DNA of 64,000 nucleotides from contig NC_081828.1 of assembly GCF_030867095.1 (NCBI RefSeq), positions 204,809,978-204,873,977 on the forward strand, written 5' to 3'. The stretch's first letter is position 1; each line of letters begins with the position of its first letter. Made by a program: the position numbers and the translations under genes. The stretch comes from Alligator mississippiensis. Lineage: Eukaryota > Chordata > Crocodylia > Alligatoridae. Positions 11,112 through 22,467 of the stretch are shown here, piece after piece. The notes below the pieces were generated by a model, which had not been told where the DNA came from, ran no database searches, and worked only from the letters and a program-made list of their open reading frames with translations.

Positions 11112-13054
11112 TTTATTAGAGTTTGTTCATGTTTAGCACAAAACTTTGATCTGAGAACCTGCTCAAGGGGACTCCCACTTATTCTCTTGTCCTATAAGTA
11201 ATACCAAAAAAAAAAAAAAGAAGAAGAAGAAACACCAGTGTAAGAGACTTTGGGTGAAATGCTGCCCCCTTTGAGATCAATGAGAGTTTTGCCTTCAGCA
11301 GAGCCAGAATTTCACCCCATGTTTCTGATAGCTGGAGCCTACTTCCACTATTTCTACCTGCAACTGGTGGAGCCTCAGGGACACATTGGTCACAATGCTG
11401 AAAGCTATACGACATTTCACCAGCCAGGCCAAGACATTTGCCTAGTTTGAAGAGCTATGAGTAGCTTTACAGTCTGCTGTTTCATGAACCACCACTGATC
11501 CTATGCACCTCTAGAAAGCTAACCACTGATTTGTAACAGGGTTGTAGTTGTTTTTTTCTCTTTATCTCTGCTTCTGGAGAGATCAGAATTTGAAATCGTG
11601 TCACTCTGATTCCCATTTTATAGTCTTCTCCAATTCCAATTTGATTTCACAGATTGTACCTCGAGAACTGACAGTTAATGGAAATTTTCTGTATCTGAAA
11701 GCTTGTCATCCTAAGGTACAAAAATCTAACTTTAATTCTGTGATTGTGTGAAATGCCGGCTGCTATAATTATGTTGTGAAAGGGTGCTAAGGAAGCAAAA
11801 CGATCTCTAGCAGCCAAGGCCAATTCTTACAGAAGAAAGGGTGAAATAAGGATATTATTTCCAAATGATCCTGCCGGAGAGGGAAGGCAGGTCTGTTGAC
11901 TGGCTGTACTTGAAGCACAGAATCCTGGCGGCTGTCCAAGCCAAGCTACCCTCTGGTATATTCCTAGAAGACTTGGGCTGCCAGCATGAGACTACATTGG
12001 TCACTACATGCATGTAGTCCCCAACCCAACACCAGCTGTCACTGGAGACTTTCCTTTGACTTCAGTAGGAACTGAGTCACACCCTTAAAAAGCAAAACCC
12101 AGCTCTTAACTGATGCGAGTTTTGAAATACATTTTTTTTATCCCCGAGTAGCTGCACAAGATCTGCCCTAAAACTTTTTAAACTACACCCAGGAATTAGT
12201 ATAATTTTCTTTGTGTGACACAGATATTACACTTAACATTTACAGCTAAGGAACATCTAATTGTAACTAACTCAGGAAATCCATGAGACAGATGTTTGCA
12301 GTTCTGCAGCATGAAAATGAGAGAGGTGGGTTCACCCTGCTTTCTCTCTCTCCCTCCTGTGCATCATGCATTGTTTCCACAATAAATAAAATGCAGAAAA
12401 GCTTGCTCCATAGAATCTAATGGCAAACCCTCCCCATTGACAGACCCACTATGCAGCAGCTTTTTCTTGCGTCTCTCTCACATGTTTGGATTTGGGGGAC
12501 TCAGCCCCTTTTAGGGGTAAAACTTATCTCTGTTTGTAACACACACTCCATTCTTCACCTCTGAAAGGCACAGTCTTTTCAACAAAATAGTAAAGACCTG
12601 GTTTCACACAGTCACAAGAAAGGTGTCTGACTTTGCACATGAAAATGTGCAAATTGAAGTTCTGAGATGCAGAGAGCAGCCAGCAGGCGCTGGGTTGTAG
12701 ATAGTCCCTTGACATCACACTGATTGCCTTACTCTTGTCCCCAGACTCCTCCCGGCCACCATCAGGAAAGAGGAGAGGGTGCAGACAGTCACGTACCAGA
12801 AAAGGATATTCTGGTATAGTATCCTGTGTACTGTTTGCAGGACAAGTGCTAACTGAGACTGACTTGAAGGGTGGGAAAGTAGAAGGAGCGGCAGAGTCTG
12901 TGAGGACAGCTGAATTTCTGGAGCAGTCTCTGAGTCTGGCGATATCTGCATTGCTGGCATTGAGCATCAAGGATTTTCTGCCTGTGTCAGATTTGCTAAG
13001 AAGAGTAGAGGGTGAATCCTTAGGGTGCTTTTCCTTCCTTTTCTTTCCAGCTGC
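11112..13054 (-). other. Possible HTR5A 3' untranslated region and downstream flank
   Basis: No coding text follows the HTR5A stop on this strand. A first clear AATAAA on the minus strand lies near 11113-11118 (plus TTTATT). Whether the transcript reaches it is unknown; nearer unusual signals could be used. No repeat of known type was recognised apart from an AAG-rich stretch at 11207-11232. Confidence 0.3.
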
Positions 13055-13387
13055 TCAGTGCTGTCTGGAGAACAGGTTCCTGAAGGCATTGTTGTAGTTT
13101 TTGTTGAATGCTGTGTAGATCAGAGGATTAAAAAAGGAATTTGAATAGCCGAGCCATAGAAAAATACTCTTCCAAAGGGGAGGGATGTCACAGGAGCAGA
13201 GAGGGTTGATGAGTTCTGTGATGAAGAAGGGGATCCAGCACAGCACAAAGACCCCAATAAGGATGCCCACCATGAGGGCAGCTTTCTTCTCCTTCTGCTC
13301 CCTCCACGTGTCCCCATCAGTCTGGAAGGTAACAGTGGCATGGCGAACGGTGAAGACCATCTGTGGTTGCTGGGAGGCTTCCTTCAC
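13055..13387 (-). CDS. HTR5A: HTR5A coding exon 2 (residues 245-354 and stop)
   Basis: 333 bases: 110 codons plus TGA. The acceptor is tttggcag/GTGAAG, giving [12 protein letters not shown], which lines up with the human VKDSAKQPQMVF. It encodes the rest of the third loop, TM6, TM7 and the C-terminal tail. The upstream frame on the intron side is open but has no receptor similarity. Confidence 0.95.
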   Translation of the reverse strand: MKEASQQPQMVFTVRHATVTFQTDGDTWREQKEKKAALMVGILIGVFVLCWIPFFITELINPLCSCDIPPLWKSIFLWLGYSNSFFNPLIYTAFNKNYNNAFRNLFSRQH

Positions 13388-15140
13388 CTGCCAAACACAA
13401 GCACAAGCTTCAGCATACGCACCTGAGCAGCTGCCAGTTGTCAGACCATGTATATCACAGATGTCACCAAAATGAGAATGCGAGAGTGGGGGATGCTGAG
13501 GATGTTTGGCTCGTCTTACTGATTCCAGAGACTCTGGCTGCATATCCCTACTCTCTGCAATAGGGAGCTGTGAATAACTGAGGTTAGGAAACTGAAGGTG
13601 GCAATGAAAACTGCATATACCCAATTGCTCACACATTACGATAATCAGATGGTGTAGATTTCACAGAGTATAATTCCATCAATAAGATCGGACAAATGCT
13701 CACATATTGTTCAGCGTCCTGGGTGCTGCTTCTAACTACAGGGCACCTGATGGGGAAGGAGGAAAAGATGCTGGGGGAGCAGGCACCCAGCGGCACAATA
13801 AGTCAACAGTTTCTAAGAGAGGGGCAGCAATGTGTGCAGACACAGCTCTTCTCTAACAGAAAAAATGATGTAATTTAAGTGTGTGTGTGTGTGTGTGTAG
13901 ACAGCCACATCCTTCCTGGTTGTGTGTGTGTGTGTGTGTGTGTCCATGCATGGAGGGCACCTCTGTTTTCCCACCTGCTCCCAGTTCGCATAGGGCCAGA
14001 TTGCGAAGCCCCAGCTTGCACGGATAAGCCACGCTCGAGGAAATGCAGCGGCCTCACCTTTACCCAGACCCGCTAGCCCCGTGAGCCTGGTGGGTAGAGA
14101 TACAACCTCCCTAACCGCCTCAACTGCACCTACAGAAACAGCCTCTGCCTGGACCTCCAGGCACGACCCGGGGTCACAGAACGAAGCTAGTTTAAAACAA
14201 ACGCACACACCAGAAAAAGAAAAAAAGAAGTTCGGGGGACCCGTTGCCACCGGCCGTTGCATTAGCCTGATTCACAAAAAGGCCAGGACACACAAGGGGC
14301 AGCGTGGGGGCTTCCTAGAGCCAAAGGGCCCTTTCAGCATCCGCGACCCCCCACCCCAGGCTCCAGGGAGGTCAGGACAGCCCCCCCCGGTCCCACGGCG
14401 AGCCCCACCTGCAGGGCTCCGGGCGAGAGCGGCGTGATGGAGTTGCTCTTGCGGGAGCCGATGCGGAACTTGGCCGCCTTGTAGATCTTCCAGTAGACGA
14501 AGAGCACCACGGCCAGCGGCACGTAGAAGGCGCCGAAGGTGGAGAAGACGGCGTAGGAGGGCTCGCGGCTGACCTGGCACTGCTGGCTGCCCGCCGAGTA
14601 CGTCTCGCCCCAGCCGAAGAGCAGCGGCGCCAGCGAGATGACGGCGGACAGCGCCCAGGCCAGGCCGATCATGAGGTTGGAGAGGCGGCGGCGGGCGCGC
14701 AGCGTGTAGTGCAGGTGCCGCGTGATGGACCAGTAGCGGTCCAGCGCGATGGCCGCCACGTTCCAGATGCTGGCGGTGCAGCACAGCACGTCCACCGACA
14801 CCCAGGCTTGGCACAGCGGCCGGCCCAGGCGCCAGCGCCGCCCCGCCAGCTCGTGCACCAGGCTCAGCGGCATCACCAGCGCCGCCACCAGCACGTCGGA
14901 CGCGGCCAGCGACGCCACCAGGTTGTGCGGCACGCGGTGGAAGGCGCGCACCCGCAGGATCGTGGCCAGCACCAGCCCGTTCCAGGCCAGCGTGGCCAGC
15001 GCCAGCGCCGCCAGCAGCACCAGCGCCAGCGCGCCCAGCACCGACAGCCGCGCGCCCCCGCCCCCCGCGCCCGCGCCCGCGCCCGCCGCGCTCCGGTTGC
15101 CGCCCGCCGCTGAGCAGGTGAGGTTGGCGGGGCCCTCCAT
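13055..15140 (-). CDS. HTR5A: Serotonin receptor 5A (5-HT5A), two coding exons
   Basis: The gene encodes a rhodopsin-like receptor that binds serotonin at the neuronal surface and, in studied vertebrates, couples to Gi/o. The CDS is 15140-14409 joined to 13387-13055: 354 residues, against 357 in human. Visible features: N-glycosylation sites N6 and N15; seven hydrophobic segments; D82 in TM2; C110 and C188 for the conserved disulfide; amine-binding D117 in TM3 (VSVDVLCC); the DRY motif at 134-136; CWIPFF with W295 in TM6; and NPLIY at 331-335 in TM7. The tail ends FSRQH like human 5A, while mouse 5B ends differently, so 5A is preferred over HTR5B. The start is the first in-frame ATG giving the MEGPANLT N-terminus. 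The N-terminus is unusually Ala/Gly-rich (residues 17-50). The intron (13388-14408, GT-AG) is only 1.0 kb. Confidence 0.96.
13879..13942. repeat. Two (TG)n runs in the HTR5A intron
   Basis: TG runs of about 9-10 units at 13879-13898 and about 11 units at 13920-13942, separated by a short unique stretch. They create a spurious TH-rich open frame on the minus strand. Confidence 0.9.
14409..15140 (-). CDS. HTR5A: HTR5A coding exon 1 (residues 1-244)
   Basis: 732 bases, exactly 244 codons, so the intron is phase 0. It covers the extracellular N-terminus, TM1-TM5 and the start of the third intracellular loop ([11 protein letters not shown]). The donor reads CTGCAG/GTGGGG. The exon lies in a CpG island and has very high third-position GC, unlike exon 2. 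Confidence 0.95.
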
Positions 15141-15150
15141 GGCGCGCAGC

Positions 15151-15196
15151 CGAGCCGAGCCGAGCGGAGCGGAGCCGAGCCGAGCCGAGCGGAGCT
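15151..15196. repeat. Pentamer array (cgagc/ggagc)n in the HTR5A 5' UTR
   Basis: Nine consecutive 5-base units of cgagc or ggagc, beginning 11 bases upstream of the HTR5A start codon. The minus strand reads GGCTC/CGCTC units. Confidence 0.9.
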
Positions 15197-15565
15197 CACC
15201 GCCCGCCCATGCCGCCCATGCTGCCGCCGGGGGCTTCGGCAGATAAGAGCCCGGCGGCGACGTCAACGCGCCCCGGCATCAGCTGACGCCCGCGGCTCCC
15301 CGCGCCCAGCCCCGCGGCACCCTCCGCCGCCCCCGGCCCGACGGCGCGCCCGCCCGCCGCGCAGCGGGACAGAGCCCTGCTCCCTCCCGTGTCACCGAGT
15401 CACCGGGGCCCGGCGGGGTTTGCACCAGCCCCTCCGCCCGCCTGCCCGCCCGCCTTCCCCGGCTGCGTGCGAGCGGCCGCCTTGCCCGTCTCGTGTCTGC
15501 GCGGGTCTTGCTGCTGCGGCGAGGAGCGGGGCAGCGCGCGGGCTCGAGGAGCCCTGGTGCCGGGC

Positions 15566-15614
15566 AGGGCGGTGCGGTGCGGTGCGGTGCGGTGCTGTGC
15601 CCCCCCCCCCCCCC
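15566..15614. repeat. (GGTGC)n array and poly-C run
   Basis: Four to five GGTGC units followed by a run of about 14 C (15601-15614). Confidence 0.85.
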
Positions 15615-15720
15615 GCCGCCGCAGGGAGAAAGGAGGGAAAGTGGTAGCTGCCTTCTCACCGGCTTAGCTAAGGAGAAAAGGAGCCCCCTGCTTGTTCTGC
15701 AGAGCCGCGCGCCGCAGGCA

Positions 15721-16639
15721 ACCTGCATGCTTTACAGTCGAAGAGACATTTCGAGACTACACATTTTTAACTCTTATTTATTTATTTATTTAAATGAATC
15801 CAGTCTGGCAAAGCGGCTGTTACTCAGCAAGAGCGAGTCGTGTGTGTTGTGTGACCGAGGCTCCAGCGGTTTCGCAACACTGCCCCCTCGCTTCTCAGTG
15901 CTGCCAGCCCGAGCAAAAGGGAAAAGGTCCCGGAAAGTGGGAGAAGGGAGGGTGTGGACAGACGTTGCTTCCCCCCACCCACCATATAAAGTGCTTTGCG
16001 GGGACTTAGCAGAAGTGCTCGGCTTCACAGCACTTTAAAAATGGGTATAAGACTTGAAATTAACCCTTGTTAAATGAGGAATTCAATGTGCTGCACTGTA
16101 TTTTACAGCACTTGACCAACCTACAGCGTTTCTGATAACTCCTGTATGCCTGCCCAGAGCCACTTCAACTATTACAAGCATTCAAACTATTACATTCAAT
16201 ATGGCATGGAGCACCTCTTGCCTAGGAGCCTGGAAAGTGCAGGGAGGTCCAGAGCTCCTCCCCGCCAAACACTGCACTTCTGTCATGTAACTTAATAGTG
16301 GTATAAAAGTGCTCTAGATTACAGCACTGTAAAATGTGCATGAAGCACTTCTGTACACACCCAGAGTGTTTCTTGGTGATTGTTTTTGGGTGGAGACAGA
16401 GGCCAGTGGCACCCTATTATCATTTTTGAGAGTACAGCATCACTTTTAGAGGGATACCATTACTTTCTTTCTTGCAGGTTCTGAATAAGCAAAATCTGTT
16501 GTTTCCACTCGCAACCCAAATTCAGCACATGGATTTTGAATACGTATATAAAGCATTTCTCTTGGTATTGAGTTAAATCAAACACAGATGTTCCCGATTC
16601 TATAGGGCACTTATACTTTCTTTCACTATGTTCTCATTA
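15721..16639. other. Upstream flank of HTR5A, nothing recognised
   Basis: Base composition falls back to AT-rich. It contains a short TTTA tandem at about 15774-15794. No gene or repeat family was recognised. Confidence 0.5.
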
Positions 16640-17670
16640 ACAAGCTAAGGAAATTCGGACTAAAAAAGGTACTGTAAGGTGGATACAGCACTGGTTGCAT
16701 TATTGTACTCAACAAGTCATCATCAATGGCTCAATGTCTAGTTGGAAGCAGGTATTAGGTAGGGTTCCTCAGGGATCTGTCCTGGCTCCTGTACTGTTAA
16801 ATATCTTCATTAATGATTTTGATGATGGGATCAAGTGCGCACTTAGCAAATTTGCGGACAACCCCAAATTGGGTGCAGTTGCAGATAGTCTGGAGAGTAG
16901 AGCTAGGATTTAGAATGACCATAATAGACTGGAGAAATGGTCCTCAATCAGCTGAGGTAGACACGTGCAATGTTGGGATGGAATAATTGCATGCAAAGAT
17001 ACAGACTGGGGAATGACTGGCCAGGCTGCAGTGTTGCAGAGAAGGACCATACGCTGAATATGAGACAACAGTGTGTGCTTGTTAGCCAACAGTATACTGG
17101 GGTGTATTGACAGGATTGTCACTTTTAAATCAAGAGAAGGGATTCTTCCACTCAATTAGCACTGATGAGGCTTCACCTGGAGGACTGCGTACAGTTTGGG
17201 GCCCCGCACTTCAAGAAGGATGTGGACAGTTTGGGAAGAGGCCAGAGCACAGTAACAAAAATGACTAGTGGCCTGGGAAGAATGGCTTCTAAGGAAAGGC
17301 TGAAAGAGATAGGGTTATTTAATTGGGAAAAGGCAAAATGGGGACTTGATAACAGTCTTCAAATACCTGAAGGGCAGTTACAGAGAGTATGGAAATGGGC
17401 TTTTTGCTGTGGCTGTAGAGGACAAGAGTAGGAGCAGTGCCCTCAAGCTACAAGCAGGGGAAATTTAGGTTGGATATTATGAGGAACTTTCTGACTACGA
17501 GGGTGGTCAAACATTGGAACAGGCTGCCAAGAAAAGTTGTGGCCTCTTTGTCTTCGGTGGTTAGACAGACACTTGGCTTGAATGGTTTAACCAGCAATGA
17601 TCCTGCCTTGAGCAGGGGGCTGGACTTGTGAGGGCCCTTCCAACCCTACTTTCCTATGATCCTACAGTCC
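16640..17670 (+). mobile_element. CR1 LINE fragment, reverse transcriptase to 3' end
   Basis: It starts at the palm (NKLRKFGLKK), then VPQGSVLAPVLLNIFINDF (about 16759-16816), the catalytic block degraded to KFADNPKLG, the thumb near 17190 (QFGAPHFKKDVDS), the C-terminal VVKHWNRLPRKVV (about 17499-17540), and a CR1 3' tail (ctggacttgtgagggcccttcc) to about 17665. The 5' part is missing, as usual for this family, and several frameshifts are present. Confidence 0.9.
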
Positions 17671-18283
17671 TCAGTTGCCATTGATTCAGCAGCCTGAAGG
17701 AAGCTCACCACACCTGCTAAAAGTGGGGACTTATTGATTTTTGGAGAATCAGCCACAAATCTCCAAATTCTCCAAATAATCCCAAGAAGTTGTACAAAAT
17801 CTATTGTTAAAGGAGTCACCTGTACTCTGTGTGTGTATTTGCTTATAAGCAGAAAACACAGATTCATTTGTTTAAGAATAATGAAAAATAACAATAAGAA
17901 AAAACATGGAAATGCAGCTGTACAAGCTGAAGCATGAATCTCAATTAGGTATATTCAGTACATCAGATCACCTTTTACTAGGATATTCCCTGTTGTGTAT
18001 GCTAGACTTAAAATATTGGTAAATTTCTGGGGATCAAATGACTCAGGGACCTTGACTGGAAATAAAACCTTCCATCTCTAAGAGCATGGATAAATATATA
18101 AATGACAGAAATATGCAAAGGGATGGGGACTTATGGCATGTCATTTGTTCTGTGGTACATCTGCTCCTCTTGCCCCTCAGTTACTGAAATCGAAGCTATG
18201 TAAGTAACCCCTTTTTTATTCAAAGCTAAAATTATCACAGTTTAGCTTTCACTTAACTGGCGGTTAGAGTGGGTGCAGGAAGA
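17671..18283. other. Intergenic, nothing recognised
   Basis: AT-rich DNA with only short open frames. No repeat family recognised. Confidence 0.5.
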
Positions 18284-18493
18284 GTTACTAGTAGGGCTGT
18301 GCGGAGCTTCAGTCCCTGATTCAATTTCTCCGAATCTGAATCGAATTAGAGGACCCTTTAATCTCTCTGAATCAAATTAGAACCCTCCAAATTGATTCGG
18401 AGAGATATGGAAAGATTCGGAAATTCAGACATAGACACAGCTTTAAATGTTTTTTCTACATACCTTTAGGTAGCAGGTAAATCTAGCTAGTAG

Positions 18494-18690
18494 GTGGCTC
18501 TGTGGCGCAACGGCTAGTACATTGGACTTTTAGAGGGTGAAGGGATTCAAAGGTTCTGGGTTCAGCTCCTGGCAGAGTTGTGTTTTCCTCTTGCTGGGGT
18601 CACTTGATCCCAGCTGACTTCCTGCCTATGGTGGGGGGGCTGGACCCGATGACCTCATGAGGTCCCTTCTAGCCCCTAATGTCTGTGAAC
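18494..18690 (+). mobile_element. SINE with tRNA-Arg(UCU)-like head and CR1-like tail
   Basis: The head ggctctgtggcgcaacgg...attggactttta, then an extra 12 or so bases, then attcaaaggttctgggttc, follows the vertebrate tRNA-Arg(UCU) gene, including a stretch where that gene has its intron. Pol III box A is at 18503-18513 (tggcgcaacgg) and box B at 18559-18569 (ggttcagctcc). The body is followed by ggggggctggacccgatgac and aggtcccttctagccc, which is the 3' end of CR1 as seen at 44155-44216. A CR1-type tail suggests it was copied by CR1 enzyme. It lies inside the palindromic hAT. Confidence 0.8.
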
Positions 18691-18893
18691 TCTATAGATG
18701 CTGGGGTGCATGGAGTGGAGTATTTCTGGGTTTGCTGCTGAGCACATGCAGGGCCCTCCCACACTCCTGTGGGATGCTCCATGTGCCCCAGCATCACAGC
18801 ATTCACAAGCTGAGCTAGTACCGCGAGGTATATAGAAAAAACATTTAAAGCTGTATCTATGTCTGAATCGCTGATTCTCCAAATCAGCATAGA

Positions 18894-21800
18894 TTCATAG
18901 ATTCATAGATGTTAGGGTCGGAAGGGACCTCAATAGATCATCAAGTCCGACCCCCTGCACAAGCAGGAAAGAGTGCTGGGTCTAGATGACCCCAGCTAGA
19001 TGCTCATCTAAACTCCTCTTGAAGACCCCCAGGGTAGGGGAGAGCACCACCTCCCTTGGGAGCCCGTTCGAACTGTGAAGAAGTTCTTCCTAATGTCCAG
19101 TCTAAATCTGCTCTCTGCTAGCTTGTGGCCATTGTTTCTTGTAACCCCCGGGGGTGCCTTGGTGAATAAATCCTCACCAATTCCCTTCTGTGCCCCTGTG
19201 ATGAACTTATAGGCAGCCACAAGGTCGCCTCTCAACCTTCTCTTGCGGAGGCTGAAAAGGTCCAGTTTCTCTAGTCTCTCCTCGTAGGGCTTGGTCTGCA
19301 GGCCCTTGACCATACGAGTTGCCCTTCTCTGGACCCTCTCCAAGTTATCCGCATCCTTCTTGAAGTGTGGTGCCCAGAATTGCACGCAGTACTCCAACTG
19401 CGGTCTGACCAACGCGCTATAGAGGGGAAGTATCACCTCCCTGGACCTATTTGTCATGCATCTGCTGATGCACAATAAAGTGCCATTGGCTTTTCTGATG
19501 GCTTCGTCACACTGCCGGCTCACGTTCATCTTGGAGTCCACTAGGACTCCAAGATCCCTTTCCACCTCTGTGCGACCCAGCAGGTCATTCCCTAGGCTGT
19601 AGGTGTGCTGGACATTTTTCCTCCCTAGGTGCAGCACTTTGCATTTCTCCTTGTTGAACTGCATCCTGTTGTTTTCTGCCCACTTGTCCAACCTATCCAG
19701 GTCTGCCTGCAGCTGTTCCCTGCCCTCCGGCGTGTCCACTTCTCCCCATAGCTTTGTGTCATCTGCAAACTTGGACAGAGTACATTTGACTCCCTCATCC
19801 AAGTCGCTGATGAAGACATTAAAGAGTATCGGTCCAAGGACCGAACCCTGCGGGACCCCACTGCCCACACCCTTCCAGGTCGAGACCGACCCATCTACCA
19901 CGACTCTTTGGGTGCGACCCTCTAGCCAATTCGCCACCCACCGGACTGTGCAGTCATCCACGTGACAGCCTCTTAACTTGTTCACCAGTATGGGGTGGGA
20001 TACCGTATCGAAGGCCTTCCTGAAGTCTAAGTATACGACATCCACCCCTCCTCCTGTGTCCAGGCGTTTCGTAACCTGGTCATAGAAAGAGACTAGATTG
20101 GTCAGGCACGATCTGCCCGCCACAAACCCGTGCTGGTTTCCCCTCAGCATAATTTGCCCTGCCAGGCTCTCACAAATGTGAGCCTTGATAATTTTTTCAA
20201 ATACTTTACCAAGGATGGAGGTGAGACTGACCGGCCTATAGTTGCCCGGGTCCTCCTTCCTCCCCTTTTTGAAAATGGGGACCACGTTAGCCCTTTTCCA
20301 GTCCTCCGGGACTTGGCCCGTGCGCCACGAGCATTCGAATATTCCCGCCAGTGGCTCTGCAATGATGTCTGCCAGTGCCTTCAGCACCCTCGGATGGAGC
20401 TCATCCGGGCCTGCCGACTTAAAGGCATCCAGTTCTTCCAAGTGACTCTGCACCATCTCAGGGTCTACGCATGGAAGTCTGGCGCCTTGCTGCTGCCTCT
20501 CTACAACCCCAGTGAGAGACTTGTCGTGCCCCTCGCTTAGGAACACTGAGGCAAAGAACTCATTGAGGAGTTCAGCCTTGTCCCCCCTATCTGTCACCAA
20601 TTGTTTCTGCCCATTTAGCAGTGGTCCTATTCCTCCCTGGGCCTTCCTTTTACTCCCAATATATCTAAAAAACAATTTCTTGTTCTCCTTTACTTGGGTT
20701 GCCGTCCTCAGCTCCATGGTAGCTTTGGCCCGCCTAACTGCCTCCCTACAAGCACGAGCAGAGGAGGTATATTCATCTTTAGTGATCTCACCCTGTTTCC
20801 ACTTTTTATATGCTCCCCTTTTGGCCCTTAGGCTGCCCTGGATTTCTCTGGTCAGCCATGGAAGCCTCCTGGCCCCTTTCCCTCTTTTGCCTCTCTCGGG
20901 GATCATCTTGCTTTGTGCCCGAAGGATCGTTTCCTTTAGGCACAGCCACCCTTCTTGGGCACCCATCCCATCAAAACTCCTACTCTGCAGTGCTTCTTTG
21001 ACTAATCGCCTGAGTGCAATGAGATCAGCTTTCCTAAAGTCTAGCACTTTCACCCTACTAGTTACCTTACCCACTCGCCGTCTTATGTTGAATTCTATTA
21101 TAAGGTGATCACTGTCTCCCAAATGGCTACTGATCTGGAGGTCCCCTATCATGTCATCCCCTGTTGCCAATACCAGGTCTAGTATGGCATTCCCCCTAGT
21201 GGGACCATGCACCTCCTGTGTCAGATGGAGGTCCTGTACACAGGTTAGAAACCTGCGTGAGCGATGGGACCTTGCTGTCTGCGTTTCCCAGCAGATGTCC
21301 GGGTAGTTTAGGTCCCCCATGACTACCGCCTCTTTAGCTTTTATGGTCCCCGAGAGTTGCCTCAGGAGCCCCGCATCTATTTCTTCCCCTTGGTGTGGGG
21401 GTCTGTAGCAGACCCCTACCACCAAATCCCTTTCTCCTTGCCCCCCATGTAGCCTAACCCACAATCCTTCTACTTCCTCAACCTCAGATTCTGTCTTGAT
21501 GAGGGTTGATGTATATTGCTCGCTGACATAAAGTGCAACCCCCCCACCCTTTCTTCCCCAACCTGTCCTTTCTATACAATCTATAGCCCTCAATATGTAC
21601 CTCCCAGTCATGGGATGAATCCCACCAGGTCTCTGTTAGCCCCACTAAGTCATAGGTGTTTAGTGCAAACAGGAGCGCTAATTCATCCTGCTTGTTCCCC
21701 ATGCTCCTAGCATTAGTATATAGGCACTTGAGCCCTGCGACTGGTGCCTTTGCTGCCCCCCCGCTCCGAGTCCCATGGGGCCCATTGTTTCTTACCTTCT

Positions 21801-22467
21801 TGTTTCTTACCTGTTCTGTAGTGCTGGCCTCCCCATGGCTTCCAGGTTCCCAATGTTCTCCTTCTTCAGGCTGGGCTGTCCTTGTGGGTACCACATGGTT
21901 TGGTGGTCCACAGCTTCCCCTGCCCTCGTACTCCCCTCCCCCTGACGAGCCTAGTTTAAAGCCCGCCGGAGGAGATCCGCCAACCTAGTAGAAAACACAC
22001 GCTTACCTTTGGGGGACAGGTGAAGCCCATCCCAGCTGAGCATGTCCCTCGTCGTGATGTGTGGGTCATTGTCCAGGAAGCCGAAGCCTGCCTTGAGACA
22101 CCACTGCCGAAGCCGCCAGTTGGTCTCTCTGATGCAGTTCTCCTGCCGTCTTCCTCGTCCGGTCACTGGTAGGATGGAAGAGAAAACCACCTGGGCACCG
22201 AACTCCTTCAGCACGCCACCCAGAGCACAGTAGTCCGCCATCAGGTGATCGGGGGTTCTCCTGGCCGCATCATTAGTACCCACATGGACTAGGACCATGG
22301 GGTAATAATCGGTGGGCTTGATCCTGGCCTGGATTACCTCCGTCACATCCCGAATCTTTGCTCCAGGGAGGCAGCATACCTCTCGTGCCGAGGGGTCCTG
22401 GCGACAGATGGGTCCTTCCGTACCTCTCAGGATGGAGTCTCCTATGACGAGCACTCCTATGACGAGC
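18894..22467 (-). mobile_element. Young 5'-truncated CR1 LINE, 3.6 kb
   Basis: Minus-strand CR1 with the C-terminal half of ORF1 (22467-21951), ORF2 (about 21894-19008) and a 3' end of tandem attcatag-type repeats (18894-18918). The 5' end is cut within ORF1, and full CR1 elements are about 4.5 kb. It is inserted in the right arm of the palindromic hAT; a short agcat occurs at both junctions and may be its target duplication. Coding text is nearly intact, so the insertion is recent compared with every other CR1 in the window. Confidence 0.9.
19008..21894 (-). pseudogene. CR1 ORF2, endonuclease-reverse transcriptase, nearly intact
   Basis: The first frame (21894-21540) holds the N-terminus of the APE-type endonuclease (LKCLYTNARS, TETWWDSSHDW). 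The second, from about 21611 to 19008, holds the rest: MGDLNYPDICW, LGDSDHLIIEF, then reverse transcriptase blocks VVPIFKKGRKEDPGNYRPVS, VVYLDFRKAFDTVSH, SGVPQGSVLGPILFN and KFADDTKLW with the two catalytic Asp, then the thumb and C-terminal region. One single-base frameshift lies in the A/G run around 21537-21560. A deletion of about 17 bases near 19065 replaces the usual C-terminal RVWNxLPREVV. Otherwise it is open for 867 codons. The enzyme would nick DNA and prime reverse transcription of CR1 RNA, and is the likely mover of CR1-tailed SINEs. Confidence 0.9.

Larger units (their letters stand above)
14380..15720 (-). promoter_or_regulatory. HTR5A: CpG island covering HTR5A exon 1, 5' UTR and promoter
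   Basis: Dense CpG and GC over about 1.3 kb. Upstream of the start codon there is a CRE-like word (TTGACGTC on the minus strand, about 15258-15265), a pentamer array at 15151-15196, and a second pentamer array with a C run at about 15566-15614. No convincing TATA box is close to the start codon. The transcription start cannot be fixed from sequence. Confidence 0.6.

Noticed and set aside
13055-15140. HTR5B instead of HTR5A
   Set aside because: The TM6-TM7 loop (CSCDIPP) and the FSRQH end follow 5A, and the neighbour is PAXIP1 as for 5A.
14709-15246. Plus-strand open frames of 134 and 165 codons opposite HTR5A exon 1
   Set aside because: Shadow frames of the GC-rich receptor exon; low-complexity text.
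18494-18580. A functional tRNA-Arg gene
   Set aside because: The anticodon region and the 3' half are altered, box B has changes, and a CR1 tail follows; it is a SINE head.
19008-21611. 867-codon open frame as a host gene
   Set aside because: All its motifs are those of CR1 endonuclease and reverse transcriptase, and it ends in a CR1 tail.
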